The position numbers and the translations under genes were made by a program. A stretch of 64,000 nt of DNA. Origin: UBA9715 sp045614225 (lineage in GTDB: Bacteria; Actinomycetota; Coriobacteriia; Coriobacteriales; Eggerthellaceae). Positions 53,021-61,769 of the stretch are shown here, one piece after another. The notes beneath the pieces were generated by a model. It was not told the DNA's origin. It saw only the letters and a program-made list of their open reading frames with translations, and did no database searches. The stretch is from the NCBI GenBank assembly GCA_045614225.1, contig JAZLCO010000085.1, positions 1-64,000 of the forward strand, in the 5' to 3' direction. How positions within the stretch are numbered: position 1 is the stretch's first letter; each line of letters opens with the position of its first letter.

Positions 53021-54076
53021 ATGTCAAAGAAGTCGGGCAAGAAGGGAGCTTTGGCGGTTGCCAAGGCCGTGGTTCCGGTAGTTGGCGTTGCCGGCGCCGC
53101 CGTCGGCGCCGTGGTTGGCGGCTGCCAGGCCGTGTACGAATGGGGCAAGGAATGCTATGCCACTCCTGCCGAGCAAGCGCTCACGTACCCGGGCGACGAG
53201 CTCATGGAGCGCTTCGACCCCGCCCTCGTCGAGACGGTGACGTCAGCCATCACCATCAACGCGCCGGTCGAGGAAGTGTATCCCTGGATCTACCAGTGGG
53301 GCGGCACGAAATCCGGTTCGCTCAGCTCCGAGGTGCTCGAGCGCGTGTTCGGCCGCATGTCCATTTTCAACCGCTACGAGATCTGCGAAGAGTGGCAGAT
53401 GCCCGATGCATTCATGCCTGGTGACTTCATGGAGTGGGACCGCAGCGGTATGGGTTGCGAGGCTGCCGACGTCGTAGCTGACAAGTACATCCTGAGCTTC
53501 TCCGACATCAAGCACCCGCCACGGGCGCGTGGCGCATACGCCATCGCCGGCGGCACAGTCGACGACATGAACTTCATCTGGGGTTGGTACTTCGTGCCGC
53601 TGCGCGGCAACCGCACGCGCTTCATCTGCCATTGGAAGTACTATGGCACGACCAACGCCCCCACCCGCTTCGCTCTGAAGCGCGCCATCCTCCAATGCGG
53701 CACAGCCATGCAGCGTTGGCAGATGGAATACACGAAGAAATGCGCTGAGGGCACAATGCCCGTCCACAGGCACGTGAAGCTGTATCGCAAGATCTTCGGA
53801 CCGTACCACCATGTGCCCGACGAGATCCAGGACAAGACGGATTGCACGCATGTCCGCGACGGCCGTGAGGCACCTGCGATCGAAGAAGTGCGTCCCGCCA
53901 AGATGGCCGATCCGGCTTGGCCGCCCGTCGACGGTCCGTGGGATGTCGATTTCGACTATTACAAGGAGCGCATTCCGCGCGCCATCGAGGAGATCAAGCA
54001 GATGGCTGCCAAGCAGCAAGCGGCCGCCGATGCCAAGATCGCCGCGCTCGAGGAAGAACTCGCAGCGCTTCAGTAA
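53021..54076 (+). CDS. SRPBCC-domain protein
   Basis: A 351-aa protein. A basic N terminus precedes a hydrophobic segment (VAKAVVPVVGVAGAAVGAVV), which may anchor it. The central 200 residues begin with ITINAPVEEVYPWIYQWGG, a start typical of START/SRPBCC ligand-binding folds. The last 40 residues are an Ala/Glu-rich coiled coil. It may bind a lipid or polyketide-like ligand; function is unknown. An AAAGGA site precedes the ATG. Confidence 0.65.
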   Translation: MSKKSGKKGALAVAKAVVPVVGVAGAAVGAVVGGCQAVYEWGKECYATPAEQALTYPGDELMERFDPALVETVTSAITINAPVEEVYPWIYQWGGTKSGSLSSEVLERVFGRMSIFNRYEICEEWQMPDAFMPGDFMEWDRSGMGCEAADVVADKYILSFSDIKHPPRARGAYAIAGGTVDDMNFIWGWYFVPLRGNRTRFICHWKYYGTTNAPTRFALKRAILQCGTAMQRWQMEYTKKCAEGTMPVHRHVKLYRKIFGPYHHVPDEIQDKTDCTHVRDGREAPAIEEVRPAKMADPAWPPVDGPWDVDFDYYKERIPRAIEEIKQMAAKQQAAADAKIAALEEELAALQ

Positions 54077-54087
54077 CACGTGATTAA

Positions 54088-54120
54088 GTGGCACACCGTT
54101 CCCAGGGAGCTGTGTGCCAC
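54088..54120 (+). repeat. Dispersed palindromic repeat, copy 3 (leader hairpin)
   Basis: GTGGCACAC and GTGTGCCAC form a perfect 9-bp outer stem around CGTTCCCAGGGAGCT. It matches copies at 24-55 and 65-97. It lies between two genes, just before the ribosome binding site of the FAD oxidoreductase. Confidence 0.7.
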
Positions 54121-54138
54121 CAACAGAAAGGAACACTA

Positions 54139-55500
54139 ATGGATAAGAACGTACGCATCGCAATCATCGGCGGTGGCCCGGCCGGCCTTTCCGCAGGCAT
54201 GTACCTGGAGCAAGCAGGTTACGAGAACTACACCATCTTCGAGCGCAACGGCTGGGTCGGTGGCAAGTGCCATTCGCCCGAATACAAAGGCCGCCGTTAC
54301 GAGCTCGGCGCCATCATGGGCGTTCCCTCATACTACGCCATCAAGGACGTCGAGGACTTCTGCGGCATCACGCATGACGGCCCGCGCCTGAACCGCAACT
54401 ACAAGGACCTCAAGGGCAATGTCGTCGACCCGTTCGACCCGAAGAAGCACCCGCTGTCCGCACCGCGCCTGCTCAGGATGAAGAGCCAGATCAAGAAATT
54501 CGGCGAGCTGCTGCAGACGAAGTACAAGGGCTATGACGTAAACGGCCACCGCGGCGTTGCACAGGGTCGTTACGACGGCTACGCTGTCACACCCGGCCGC
54601 GAGTACATCTCGGGCGAAAACGAGAACCTGAAGGACCTGGCGCTTCCGTTCAAGGAGTTCTGCGAGCTGAACGGCGTCGAGCTCGTGCAAGACGTTTGGA
54701 TTGGCCCGTTCACCTCATTCGGCTATGGCTACTTCGATGAGATCCCGGCCGCCTATGTGCTCAAGTACCTCGACTTCCAGACCACGATGAACTTCGTCAA
54801 GGTGAACCTGTGGACGTGGAAAGACGGCACGCAGTCAATCTGGGAGCACCTCAACGACAAGATCAAGCATCCGGCGCTCCTGAACTCCGACATCACCAAG
54901 ATCGAGCGCAAGGACGGCAAGGTGTTCATCACCGTCAACGGCGCAGTCGAGGAATTCGACAAGCTGGTCGTCACCGCTCCGCTGCAGTACTTCGGCGACT
55001 ACGCCGACATCCGCGAGGACGAGCAGAAGTACTTCAGCAAGATCGACTACGAGCGCTATGACGTCCAGGGCTTCCTCACCGAGCCTGATAAGGCGCCCGA
55101 CATCTCCTACTACATCATGGAGAACATGGTGCCCGAGCGCCTCGGCCACCTGATGGTTTACTATCACCGCTGGCCGATCGACGACCCGGATCAGATGTAT
55201 GTCACATACGCGCTGCGCAAGCATCGTGACCTGAAGGAAGTCGACTACGAGGAATGCAAGAAGACCGTTCTCGCCGACCTCGAGACCATGGGCAACCCTG
55301 CCAAGGAAGTCATCGAGGAGCGTTCGTGGTACTACTTCCCGCACGTCTTCACCGAGGATTACGCCGCAGGTTGGTACGACGACGTCGAGGCGATGCAGGG
55401 CAAGTACGACACGTACTACGCGGGCGAGATCATGAGCTTCGGCGACATGGACGAAACCGTCGAGTACAGCCGCGAGCTCGTGCTGCGCTTCTTCCAGTAA
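54139..55500 (+). CDS. FAD-dependent amine-oxidase-like oxidoreductase
   Basis: A 453-aa flavoprotein. The N-terminal dinucleotide-binding motif is IAIIGGGPAGLSAGMYLEQA, followed by FERNGWVGGKC, the amine-oxidase/phytoene-desaturase-type second motif. ATG 54139 follows AAAGGA. Its place between an SRPBCC protein and an adenylate-forming ligase suggests a role in modifying an acyl or polyketide-like product. No partner substrate can be named. Confidence 0.8.
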   Translation: MDKNVRIAIIGGGPAGLSAGMYLEQAGYENYTIFERNGWVGGKCHSPEYKGRRYELGAIMGVPSYYAIKDVEDFCGITHDGPRLNRNYKDLKGNVVDPFDPKKHPLSAPRLLRMKSQIKKFGELLQTKYKGYDVNGHRGVAQGRYDGYAVTPGREYISGENENLKDLALPFKEFCELNGVELVQDVWIGPFTSFGYGYFDEIPAAYVLKYLDFQTTMNFVKVNLWTWKDGTQSIWEHLNDKIKHPALLNSDITKIERKDGKVFITVNGAVEEFDKLVVTAPLQYFGDYADIREDEQKYFSKIDYERYDVQGFLTEPDKAPDISYYIMENMVPERLGHLMVYYHRWPIDDPDQMYVTYALRKHRDLKEVDYEECKKTVLADLETMGNPAKEVIEERSWYYFPHVFTEDYAAGWYDDVEAMQGKYDTYYAGEIMSFGDMDETVEYSRELVLRFFQ

Positions 55501-55520
55501 GCGACAATTTTGAATTACCC

Positions 55521-55649
55521 GGCACCCAGCCTTCGCGCGTTTTTTTCAGGACGGGGGCTGGGTGCCCGCCTACGGCAACTCGGCTAACCTAAGTGCTTCT
55601 AATACAGTGCCTCGCAAGCGGCGGGCACCCCGCCTCCCGGCCTGAAAAA
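55521..55649. repeat. Nested long inverted repeats in intergenic DNA
   Basis: GGCACCCAGCC (55521-55531) pairs with GGCTGGGTGCC (55556-55566). A larger imperfect inverted repeat of about 30 bp links 55541-55570 with 55619-55649, with outer ends TTTTTTCAGG and CCTGAAAAAA. The T-run and A-run ends make it a likely two-way terminator between the FAD oxidoreductase and ligase genes. Confidence 0.6.
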
Positions 55650-55675
55650 AGCTACCTGGCTTGAATTGGTGACAC

Positions 55676-57055
55676 ATGATTCGATACAAGGACTTCGAAG
55701 ACCTCATCAATCGCATGACTGCCTCTGCACCTGACAAGGCGGCGTTGCTGTACTCTCCTAAAGGCGAGGAAGTGCAGGCTGTGACGTGGGCTGAGCTGGC
55801 GGAGCGTGTGCATGTGCGGGCCGATGAGCTTGCTCATCGCAACCGGGCATGCGAGGCGATTCTGGCTGATGGGTCATGCGGATGCGTTGTCGAAGTGTTC
55901 GCAGCCGTGCAAGCCGGCCTCCAGGTTGCCCTCGTCGATCCGCTCATGCCGAACGGGGTCATGGAGCCATTGCTACGCTCGGTCGACGCCGATTGCGCAT
56001 GGTCATCCAATCCTGCCCGCCAAGAGGAAATCGAGAAGACACTCGCACCCAAATCAAAACCTGCTTACGGCGCGCATGGCGTGCTGTTCTTCACGAGCGG
56101 CACAACGTCGTTTTCGAAGGCAGTCGTGCTCACCGACGAGAGCTTGATGTCGAGCGCATACAACGGCTCATCGTTGCTTCCACTCTCACCAGGCGACACG
56201 CTGCTGTGCCTTCTACCACTCTCGCACGTGTTCGGGTTCGTGTGCGGACTGCTCTGGGGGCTCTCCTGCGGCGCTACGGTCGCGCTTGGACGAGGACCAC
56301 GCTACTACGCATCCGATTTCGCCACGTTCAAACCGACGACAGTCTCGACTGTGCCGAAACTGCTCGAGTTCTTGGTGGCACGTGGCGCGCTCAACGACGA
56401 GCTTTCGCTCGTGCTCGTGGGAGCAGCCGACTGCGCTGATAGCTTACTCGATGCGGTTCGCAGCCGTGGCATCCGCGTCAGCTTGGGCTACGGCCTCACC
56501 GAAACGAGCTCAGGCGTTGCGTTGAGCATCGGCGACGATTTCCACGCGATGACCGTCTGCCCCGAAGTCAAGGTGGCGATTGCGGATGATGGCGAGATCC
56601 TCGTGAACGCACCGACCTGCATCATGCAGGGCTATTATCGCGACGAGGAGAAGACGGCCGAGGCGATACGCGAGGGCATCCTTCACACGGGAGATTTGGG
56701 ATTCTTCGACGAAAACGGCTTGCTGCACGTGAAGGGACGCAAGAAAGACGTGCTCATGCTCCCAAACGGAACGAAAGTGTTCTTGCCGGAATACGAAGCT
56801 GCCGTAATCGACGCGCTGAAAGAGCACGATGTTGCCGTGATGCTGCGCGGAAGCACTCTGACGCTTGTATGCGGCAAACTGGCCTCAAAGCAGGCCGGTG
56901 AGATAATGAAAGCAATCGAACCCGCCATGGCAACCTATCCGCCAGGGTCGCGTATCGGCCACATCGTCCACATCGGACATGCGCTGCCGCGCACGGCTGC
57001 CGGCGATATCGAACGATGGAAACTACAGAAGGAACTTGACGATGGCAACTGCTGA
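55676..57055 (+). CDS. Class I adenylate-forming enzyme (acyl-CoA/acyl-ACP ligase)
   Basis: A 459-aa AMP-dependent synthetase. The P-loop is FFTSGTTSFSKAVVLT, the A5 motif is YGLTETSSGVAL, and the A7/A8 region is HTGDLGFFDENGLLHVKGR (catalytic Asp and hinge). The usual C-terminal Lys motif is hard to see. The length is short for the family (500-550), so the C-terminal domain may be reduced. Its end overlaps an acyl carrier protein gene by 14 bp, which suggests that it loads an acyl group onto that carrier. Confidence 0.88.
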   Translation: MIRYKDFEDLINRMTASAPDKAALLYSPKGEEVQAVTWAELAERVHVRADELAHRNRACEAILADGSCGCVVEVFAAVQAGLQVALVDPLMPNGVMEPLLRSVDADCAWSSNPARQEEIEKTLAPKSKPAYGAHGVLFFTSGTTSFSKAVVLTDESLMSSAYNGSSLLPLSPGDTLLCLLPLSHVFGFVCGLLWGLSCGATVALGRGPRYYASDFATFKPTTVSTVPKLLEFLVARGALNDELSLVLVGAADCADSLLDAVRSRGIRVSLGYGLTETSSGVALSIGDDFHAMTVCPEVKVAIADDGEILVNAPTCIMQGYYRDEEKTAEAIREGILHTGDLGFFDENGLLHVKGRKKDVLMLPNGTKVFLPEYEAAVIDALKEHDVAVMLRGSTLTLVCGKLASKQAGEIMKAIEPAMATYPPGSRIGHIVHIGHALPRTAAGDIERWKLQKELDDGNC

Positions 57056-57293
57056 AGAAATCAAAACGCGTGCGCGCGAGATCATAGCACAGGACCTCCC
57101 CGAAGACTACAATCCGGACATCAAAGACGACGAACTGCTCATCGCCGAAGGAGGAGTCGACTCGCTCGGCTTCGTCCATGTGCTCACCAAGCTCGAAGGT
57201 GAATTCGGCGCCCACGTCCCCGACGAGGAATGGTGGGATGCCAAGTCGCTCGATGCCCTCGCTGAGGTCATCTTGCGCAACATTCAGGAGTAA
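57042..57293 (+). CDS. Acyl carrier protein
   Basis: An 83-aa protein with the phosphopantetheine attachment site GGVDSLGFV. ATG 57042 follows GAAGGAA within the end of the ligase gene. It would carry the acyl group activated by that ligase. No ketosynthase is in the window, so the carried product is unknown. Confidence 0.88.
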   Translation: MATAEEIKTRAREIIAQDLPEDYNPDIKDDELLIAEGGVDSLGFVHVLTKLEGEFGAHVPDEEWWDAKSLDALAEVILRNIQE

Positions 57294-57308
57294 AGCGGGA
57301 AACACGCA

Positions 57309-57422
57309 ATGAAGCGCCGTGCTTTTTTGCCCGCAATGGGCGTATCGAACATTGAGCTGTTCTACGACCTCATCTTCGTGTACTGCATCAGCGTGCTCAC
57401 GTCCACGATGCACCATATGTGA
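57309..57422 (+). pseudogene. Truncated ltrA (low temperature requirement A) N-terminal fragment
   Basis: A 37-codon frame starts MKRRAFLPAMGVSNIELFYD and continues LIFVYCISVLTS. The ELFYDLIFVYCIS text is the N-terminal signature of LtrA membrane proteins, which are normally about 350-400 aa. It stops at the junction with the reversed fragment at 57397-57576. Confidence 0.7.
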
Positions 57423-57576
57423 TGCCCACCATGATCTCGGGCGTGATGCCGTCGTCGTAGTCATACTTGCGGATGATGTCGATGATTTCCTTGAGACGAC
57501 CGCTCGTGTCCGGACCAGCCTTCTTCGCATCCCTGCGTTGCTTGATCAAGGCACCGATGAAACCCGAGATGTGAAT
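57397..57576 (-). pseudogene. Truncated AarF/ABC1-kinase-like N-terminal fragment
   Basis: Read leftward, the open stretch gives ISGFIGALIKQRRDAKK, then GRLKEIIDIIRKYDYDDGIT and PEIMVGIT. The RLKEII-(x)-RKYD-(x)-GITPE layout is like the start of ABC1/UbiB-family kinases. No ATG begins the frame; CGGAGG lies upstream of an ATT codon. It ends at the same junction as the ltrA fragment, consistent with one deletion that removed the 3' parts of two convergent genes. Confidence 0.45.
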
Positions 57577-57628
57577 TGACCTCCGATGTTAAAGCTGACG
57601 AATACGTATTGTTTGGCGTCAGCGGCCT

Positions 57629-58111
57629 TTACTTCATCGCGGCCTCGTATTCCGCATCGTCGATATCCTCGAGCGCTTCCGGACGAACGACCAACACGTC
57701 ACAATTCATGTTTCGAATCAGGAACGTTGAGGTGCTACCGACAAATGCGTACTTGATGTTCGACAGACCGCGAACGCCGCAGATGACAAGATCGGGATCG
57801 AATTCCGCAGCCAAATCCCCAAGGGCTTCCTCGATGCGCCCAGCAGCAACTTTCACCTCGACTGAAGAGATGCACTCGTCATGCATCGCGCGCGTGAGCT
57901 GGCGCTCGAGCGCCGACTCGATGGACTCTTTGCTCTTGGCAACGATCTCAGGAATGTCGACGCGGGCCATTTCCAAATCCGCTGATTCGATTGCATGGGC
58001 GAAGAGCACCCCGGCGCGGTTGTCGTGTGCAATTGAAAGGGCACGGCGGGCAACGGCTAGCTGGGTATCGCTTCCGTCGAGCGCTGCGAAGATTCTGTTG
58101 TATCGTGCCAT
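57629..58111 (-). CDS. Universal stress protein (UspA family)
   Basis: A 160-aa protein with the Usp fold and the ATP-binding loop G-x2-G-x9-G-[ST] seen in CGVRGLSNIKYAFVGSTS. It is followed by a C-terminal VLVVRPEA strand. It probably binds ATP. It is monocistronic here. Confidence 0.88.
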   Translation of the reverse strand: MARYNRIFAALDGSDTQLAVARRALSIAHDNRAGVLFAHAIESADLEMARVDIPEIVAKSKESIESALERQLTRAMHDECISSVEVKVAAGRIEEALGDLAAEFDPDLVICGVRGLSNIKYAFVGSTSTFLIRNMNCDVLVVRPEALEDIDDAEYEAAMK

Positions 58112-58265
58112 ATCGCGATTCCTCTCTTGTCGGATTTGCGTCCATGAGCATTTTAACCGTATTCATTGATGAAACAGCGAGATGAATCGATGCAACGCTT
58201 TGCATGCTGCACCGTATAATTAAATAGCGAGTAAAAAATCGGAAAACGCGGGGAGAGGAGAGATC

Positions 58266-59741
58266 ATGTTGAGGTTCATATCAGCAAAGAACGTGTTCGT
58301 GGCCGCATTGATGACAGCGCTTATCGCTGGCGTCTTTGCACTTTCAGGATGCGCATGTTCGAGCAATCAACCGCAATCGTCCACGAGCACTTCCAGCGGA
58401 GATGTCATGTACACGGTGCCTAACGTCGTGTCATTGACACAAGCGGATGCACGGAAGGCGATTCTTGCATCTGGCTTGCAAGTCGGCACGGTCACGAACG
58501 AGCCATCCGACACGGTGCCGCTCGGTAGCGTCATCTCCCAAGATCCGGCAGCTCTTACGAGTGCGAAAGCCAATTCCAAGGTGAACCTCGTCATCTCCTC
58601 GGGAAAGAAAGAGGCTCAAGATGTCAAGGTGCCCGACCTCAAGGGCATGTGGCAGGAAGATGCCAGGAAGGCGCTTTCCGATGCAGGGCTTGTCGGCATT
58701 GCGGCAACCCCTGAAGAAACCGCAGAGGTGCAACCCGGGCAAGTATTCAAGCAATCCATCAGTGCTGGCACCACGGTGAAAGAAGGCACGAAGGTTGCGT
58801 ACACGGTTGCATTGTCGCCCACTGAGACAACAGTTCCCGGCGTTATCGGAATGACACGTGATGACGCGAAAGCCGCCATCACCAATGCGAAGCTCAGCTT
58901 TGACAGCACCACCGCCTACAGCGACAGCGTCGAAGAAGGCAAGGTAATGGGGCAATCAATTGCGGCTAACACGCAGGTGAAACAGGGCACGGAGGTCAGC
59001 GTGACCGTATCGCTCGGCCCGAAACCCACCCAAGACGTGACAGTTCCCGATGTCACGTCGTATTCGTGGAGTGACGCCCAAGCAACTCTGCAATCTGCCG
59101 GACTTGCTGCACGCTACACGGGCGATCCCGCCGGCGTCGTCGTCTCGCAAGACGTCGCTGCGGGCACTAAGGTCGCCCCGAACACGTTGGTGACCGTCAC
59201 GCTCTCATCTCCCTCGCAGATGGTAGAGGTTCCCAATCTTGTCGGCATGAGCGTCTCTGCCGCCGAAGCAGCAACTGACGCCGTCGGCCTTGGGCTCGAC
59301 GCTTCAGCATCGAGCGGCACTGTCATCGATCAGTCACCAGCTGCTGGACAGCTTGTTGAAACGCGCACCGTCGTCTCGGTCACGGTTCAGACCGACGACG
59401 ATAAAACCGCCAAAGCATTCATGGGCAAGTGGCAATCCGACCGCGCAAACATCGAGATCAACAACATCGGCAGCGGCTTCACCGTGACCGTCTCGTGGGC
59501 TTCCGACTCGGAGCAGACCACCACGTGGGAATACAACTGCGAAATCAAGGATGGCAAGCTGGTCTCTGACAAGAAGGGGCGCAAATCCGAAGTTATTACC
59601 GACAGCAAAGGCCAGAGCACGAACGTGCTTTACGAAGACGGCAGCGCAACGTTCTCGATTGACAACCAAGGAAAACTGACTTGGAAGGATGACAAGGAAG
59701 ACGCCGGCAAGAACATGAAGTTCGACAAGCTTCCTTCGTAA
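58266..59741 (+). CDS. PASTA-repeat lipoprotein
   Basis: A 491-aa protein. The signal peptide ends in the lipobox LSGC (Cys near residue 29), so it is anchored on the outer face of the membrane. Five PASTA repeats follow (each starting VPNV, VPDL, VPGV, VPDV, VPNL). A C-terminal domain of about 100 residues (FMGKWQSDRANIEINN) is unassigned, perhaps lipocalin-like. PASTA repeats usually sit on Ser/Thr kinases or penicillin-binding proteins; here they occur without an enzyme domain. Confidence 0.88.
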   Translation: MLRFISAKNVFVAALMTALIAGVFALSGCACSSNQPQSSTSTSSGDVMYTVPNVVSLTQADARKAILASGLQVGTVTNEPSDTVPLGSVISQDPAALTSAKANSKVNLVISSGKKEAQDVKVPDLKGMWQEDARKALSDAGLVGIAATPEETAEVQPGQVFKQSISAGTTVKEGTKVAYTVALSPTETTVPGVIGMTRDDAKAAITNAKLSFDSTTAYSDSVEEGKVMGQSIAANTQVKQGTEVSVTVSLGPKPTQDVTVPDVTSYSWSDAQATLQSAGLAARYTGDPAGVVVSQDVAAGTKVAPNTLVTVTLSSPSQMVEVPNLVGMSVSAAEAATDAVGLGLDASASSGTVIDQSPAAGQLVETRTVVSVTVQTDDDKTAKAFMGKWQSDRANIEINNIGSGFTVTVSWASDSEQTTTWEYNCEIKDGKLVSDKKGRKSEVITDSKGQSTNVLYEDGSATFSIDNQGKLTWKDDKEDAGKNMKFDKLPS

Positions 59742-59769
59742 GCGTCTAAACCATCACGCTCGCGATCAT

Positions 59770-59802
59770 TTGGCTACCTGGGGCCTTGCCCTAGGTAGCC
59801 AA
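59770..59802. terminator. Bidirectional terminator between convergent genes
   Basis: TTGGCTACCT (59770-59779) pairs exactly with AGGTAGCCAA (59793-59802), with GGGG/CCC pairing inside. It lies between a rightward and a leftward gene. Confidence 0.75.
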
Positions 59803-59804
59803 TC

Positions 59805-60620
59805 TTACGCATAAGCGCGGACAACGGCCATGGTCTCGGAAGCGTAACCGCGCCCGAACAGCGCGCAATGATGGAGCAGTGGAGCCAGCTGGTGCAGCTT
59901 CACACGTTCACGCCAACCATCGGCGAGCGGTGATGCCTCGTTGTAGGCTGAGATGATGCGGTCGAGGAACGGGCAACCGAACAATGCAAGCATCGCCAAA
60001 TCGGTTTCGGCGTGTCCTCCATGGGCCATCGGGTCTATGAGCATTGCACCCACATCGTTGCCAGGGTCGGTGGTCCAGAGCAGATTGCCCGACCATAAAT
60101 CGCCATGTATGCGAGCAACCTGATTGCCCGACGATACAACGAGCCCAGGTTGCGAGACATCGTACTCGCCGTTTTCCAAACGTATGGCAAGACGTTCGAC
60201 GAGCGAAGCCTCCTCCCGCGTTATCGCGCGAGCGTCACGTGCTTGGCGTGCATAGGACATGACCCGCCACTTTGCGAAGAAGGCGCCCCAGGAATGTGGT
60301 GCATCGCATTCGGAAACAGTGGGCGTGAGAGACCGCCTGATTCGGTATGCACCCTCCCACCCTGTGGGCGGCGCACCCCACCATGGAGCTCCCGCTGCGT
60401 GGGTGATGGCGAGTGCGACGCCAACGCGCTCCGCAGAGGCAGCACTCGGCGCCCCAACCGGTACGCGCTTTTCCACCAGCTCGACGGAACTGGCCGACAG
60501 CACTTCAACGGTCGGCATGCCGCCTACAGGTTCAGCTTCGGATAACCAGCGCAGGGCAGCTGCCTCCCCCTCGAGAGACGACGTTTCCGGCGTACCGTGT
60601 TTCACGAACAATTCGTCCAA
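59805..60620 (-). CDS. Fructosamine-kinase-family protein
   Basis: A 271-aa kinase-like protein. The catalytic loop is HGDLWSGNLLW, the metal-binding Asp is in LIDPMAHGGHAE, and TDLAMLALFG follows; this order is typical of fructosamine-3-kinases. It would phosphorylate protein-bound ketosamines to aid deglycation. Related bacterial proteins may have other substrates. The DJ-1/PfpI protein at 61770 is a different family also linked to carbonyl or glycation stress. Confidence 0.8.
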   Translation of the reverse strand: MDELFVKHGTPETSSLEGEAAALRWLSEAEPVGGMPTVEVLSASSVELVEKRVPVGAPSAASAERVGVALAITHAAGAPWWGAPPTGWEGAYRIRRSLTPTVSECDAPHSWGAFFAKWRVMSYARQARDARAITREEASLVERLAIRLENGEYDVSQPGLVVSSGNQVARIHGDLWSGNLLWTTDPGNDVGAMLIDPMAHGGHAETDLAMLALFGCPFLDRIISAYNEASPLADGWRERVKLHQLAPLLHHCALFGRGYASETMAVVRAYA

Positions 60621-60715
60621 TGTAATCCTCCTGACCGCTACTGGAGGTATACCATAAACTGCAAGGTTCCAAAACGTGCTCGAATCGCTTCTCAGGCAGC
60701 TGAAAGGAGAGCGTA

Positions 60716-61741
60716 GTGAACACCGTCACACTCGGGTCTACTGGCATAACCACCGTCCAGAACGCATTCGGCGCATTGCCTATACAACGCGTCACGGAAC
60801 AAGAAGCCGTGCACTTACTGCACAAAGCCTATGATGGCGGCATGCGCTATTTCGACACCGCCCGCGCCTACAGCGACAGCGAATCGAAATTGGGCGTTGC
60901 ATTCGGCGGTATGCGCGACAAGGTGTTCATCGCGACTAAGACCATGGCCACAACGCCGGAAGCGTTTTGGGAGCAGCTTGAGACCTCGCTTGCGAACCTG
61001 CGCACCGACTACATCGACGTCTACCAGCTACACAACATACAGCAATGCTATCGCCCGGGCGACGGCACTGGTTTGTACGAGTGCATGCTCGAAGCGAAAG
61101 CGCAGGGCAAGATTCTCCACATCGGCGCAACGGCCCACAAGATCCACGTCGCCGAAGAGGCAGTCGAATCCGGCCTTTACGAGACGATGCAGTTCCCATT
61201 CAGCTACCTCTCGTCGCAGCGCGAATTCGACCTCGTAGAGCTGTGTGCACAACGAAACGTCGGGTTCGTCGTCATGAAAGGCCTTGCCGGCGGTCTCATC
61301 TCGAACAGCCGAGCCTGCATGGCTTTCATGAACGAGCATCCGACGGTGCTGCCCATCTGGGGCGTGCAACGCGAGCACGAGCTCGACGAATGGCTTTCGT
61401 ACATGGACGACACGCCCACCATGGACGCTGAGCTGCGGGCGTTCATCGAGCAGGAACGCGCCGAACTCAAAGGTGGGTTCTGTCGCAACTGCGGGTATTG
61501 CATGCCCTGCCCCGTCGACATATCCATCAAAGATTGCGCGCGCATGTCGCTCATGTTGCGCCGTGCTCCGAGCGCCAATTGGCTCACCGAGTATTGGCAA
61601 GCAGAGATGCGCAAAATCGAAGACTGCATCAACTGCAGGCAATGCGCCAATCGATGCCCGTATGAACTGCCAACTCCAGAGCTGTTGCGGGAGAACTGGG
61701 AAGACTACCAGAACGTGCTCGCTGGCAAAGTGCAGGTGTAA
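60716..61741 (+). CDS. Aldo/keto reductase with C-terminal 2x[4Fe-4S] ferredoxin domain
   Basis: A 341-aa protein. Residues about 1-230 are an AKR barrel with the YFDTARAYSDSE motif and a catalytic Lys in FIATKTMA. The C-terminal 90 residues carry CRNCGYCMPCPVDI and CINCRQCANRCPYELP, two ferredoxin-type cluster sites. The start is GTG at 60716 after AAGGAGA. The Fe-S tail marks a subfamily of anaerobes in which electrons may come from ferredoxin instead of NADPH. Confidence 0.88.
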   Translation: MNTVTLGSTGITTVQNAFGALPIQRVTEQEAVHLLHKAYDGGMRYFDTARAYSDSESKLGVAFGGMRDKVFIATKTMATTPEAFWEQLETSLANLRTDYIDVYQLHNIQQCYRPGDGTGLYECMLEAKAQGKILHIGATAHKIHVAEEAVESGLYETMQFPFSYLSSQREFDLVELCAQRNVGFVVMKGLAGGLISNSRACMAFMNEHPTVLPIWGVQREHELDEWLSYMDDTPTMDAELRAFIEQERAELKGGFCRNCGYCMPCPVDISIKDCARMSLMLRRAPSANWLTEYWQAEMRKIEDCINCRQCANRCPYELPTPELLRENWEDYQNVLAGKVQV

Positions 61742-61769
61742 TTCGAAGCCCAAACCAAAGGGGGGAACA

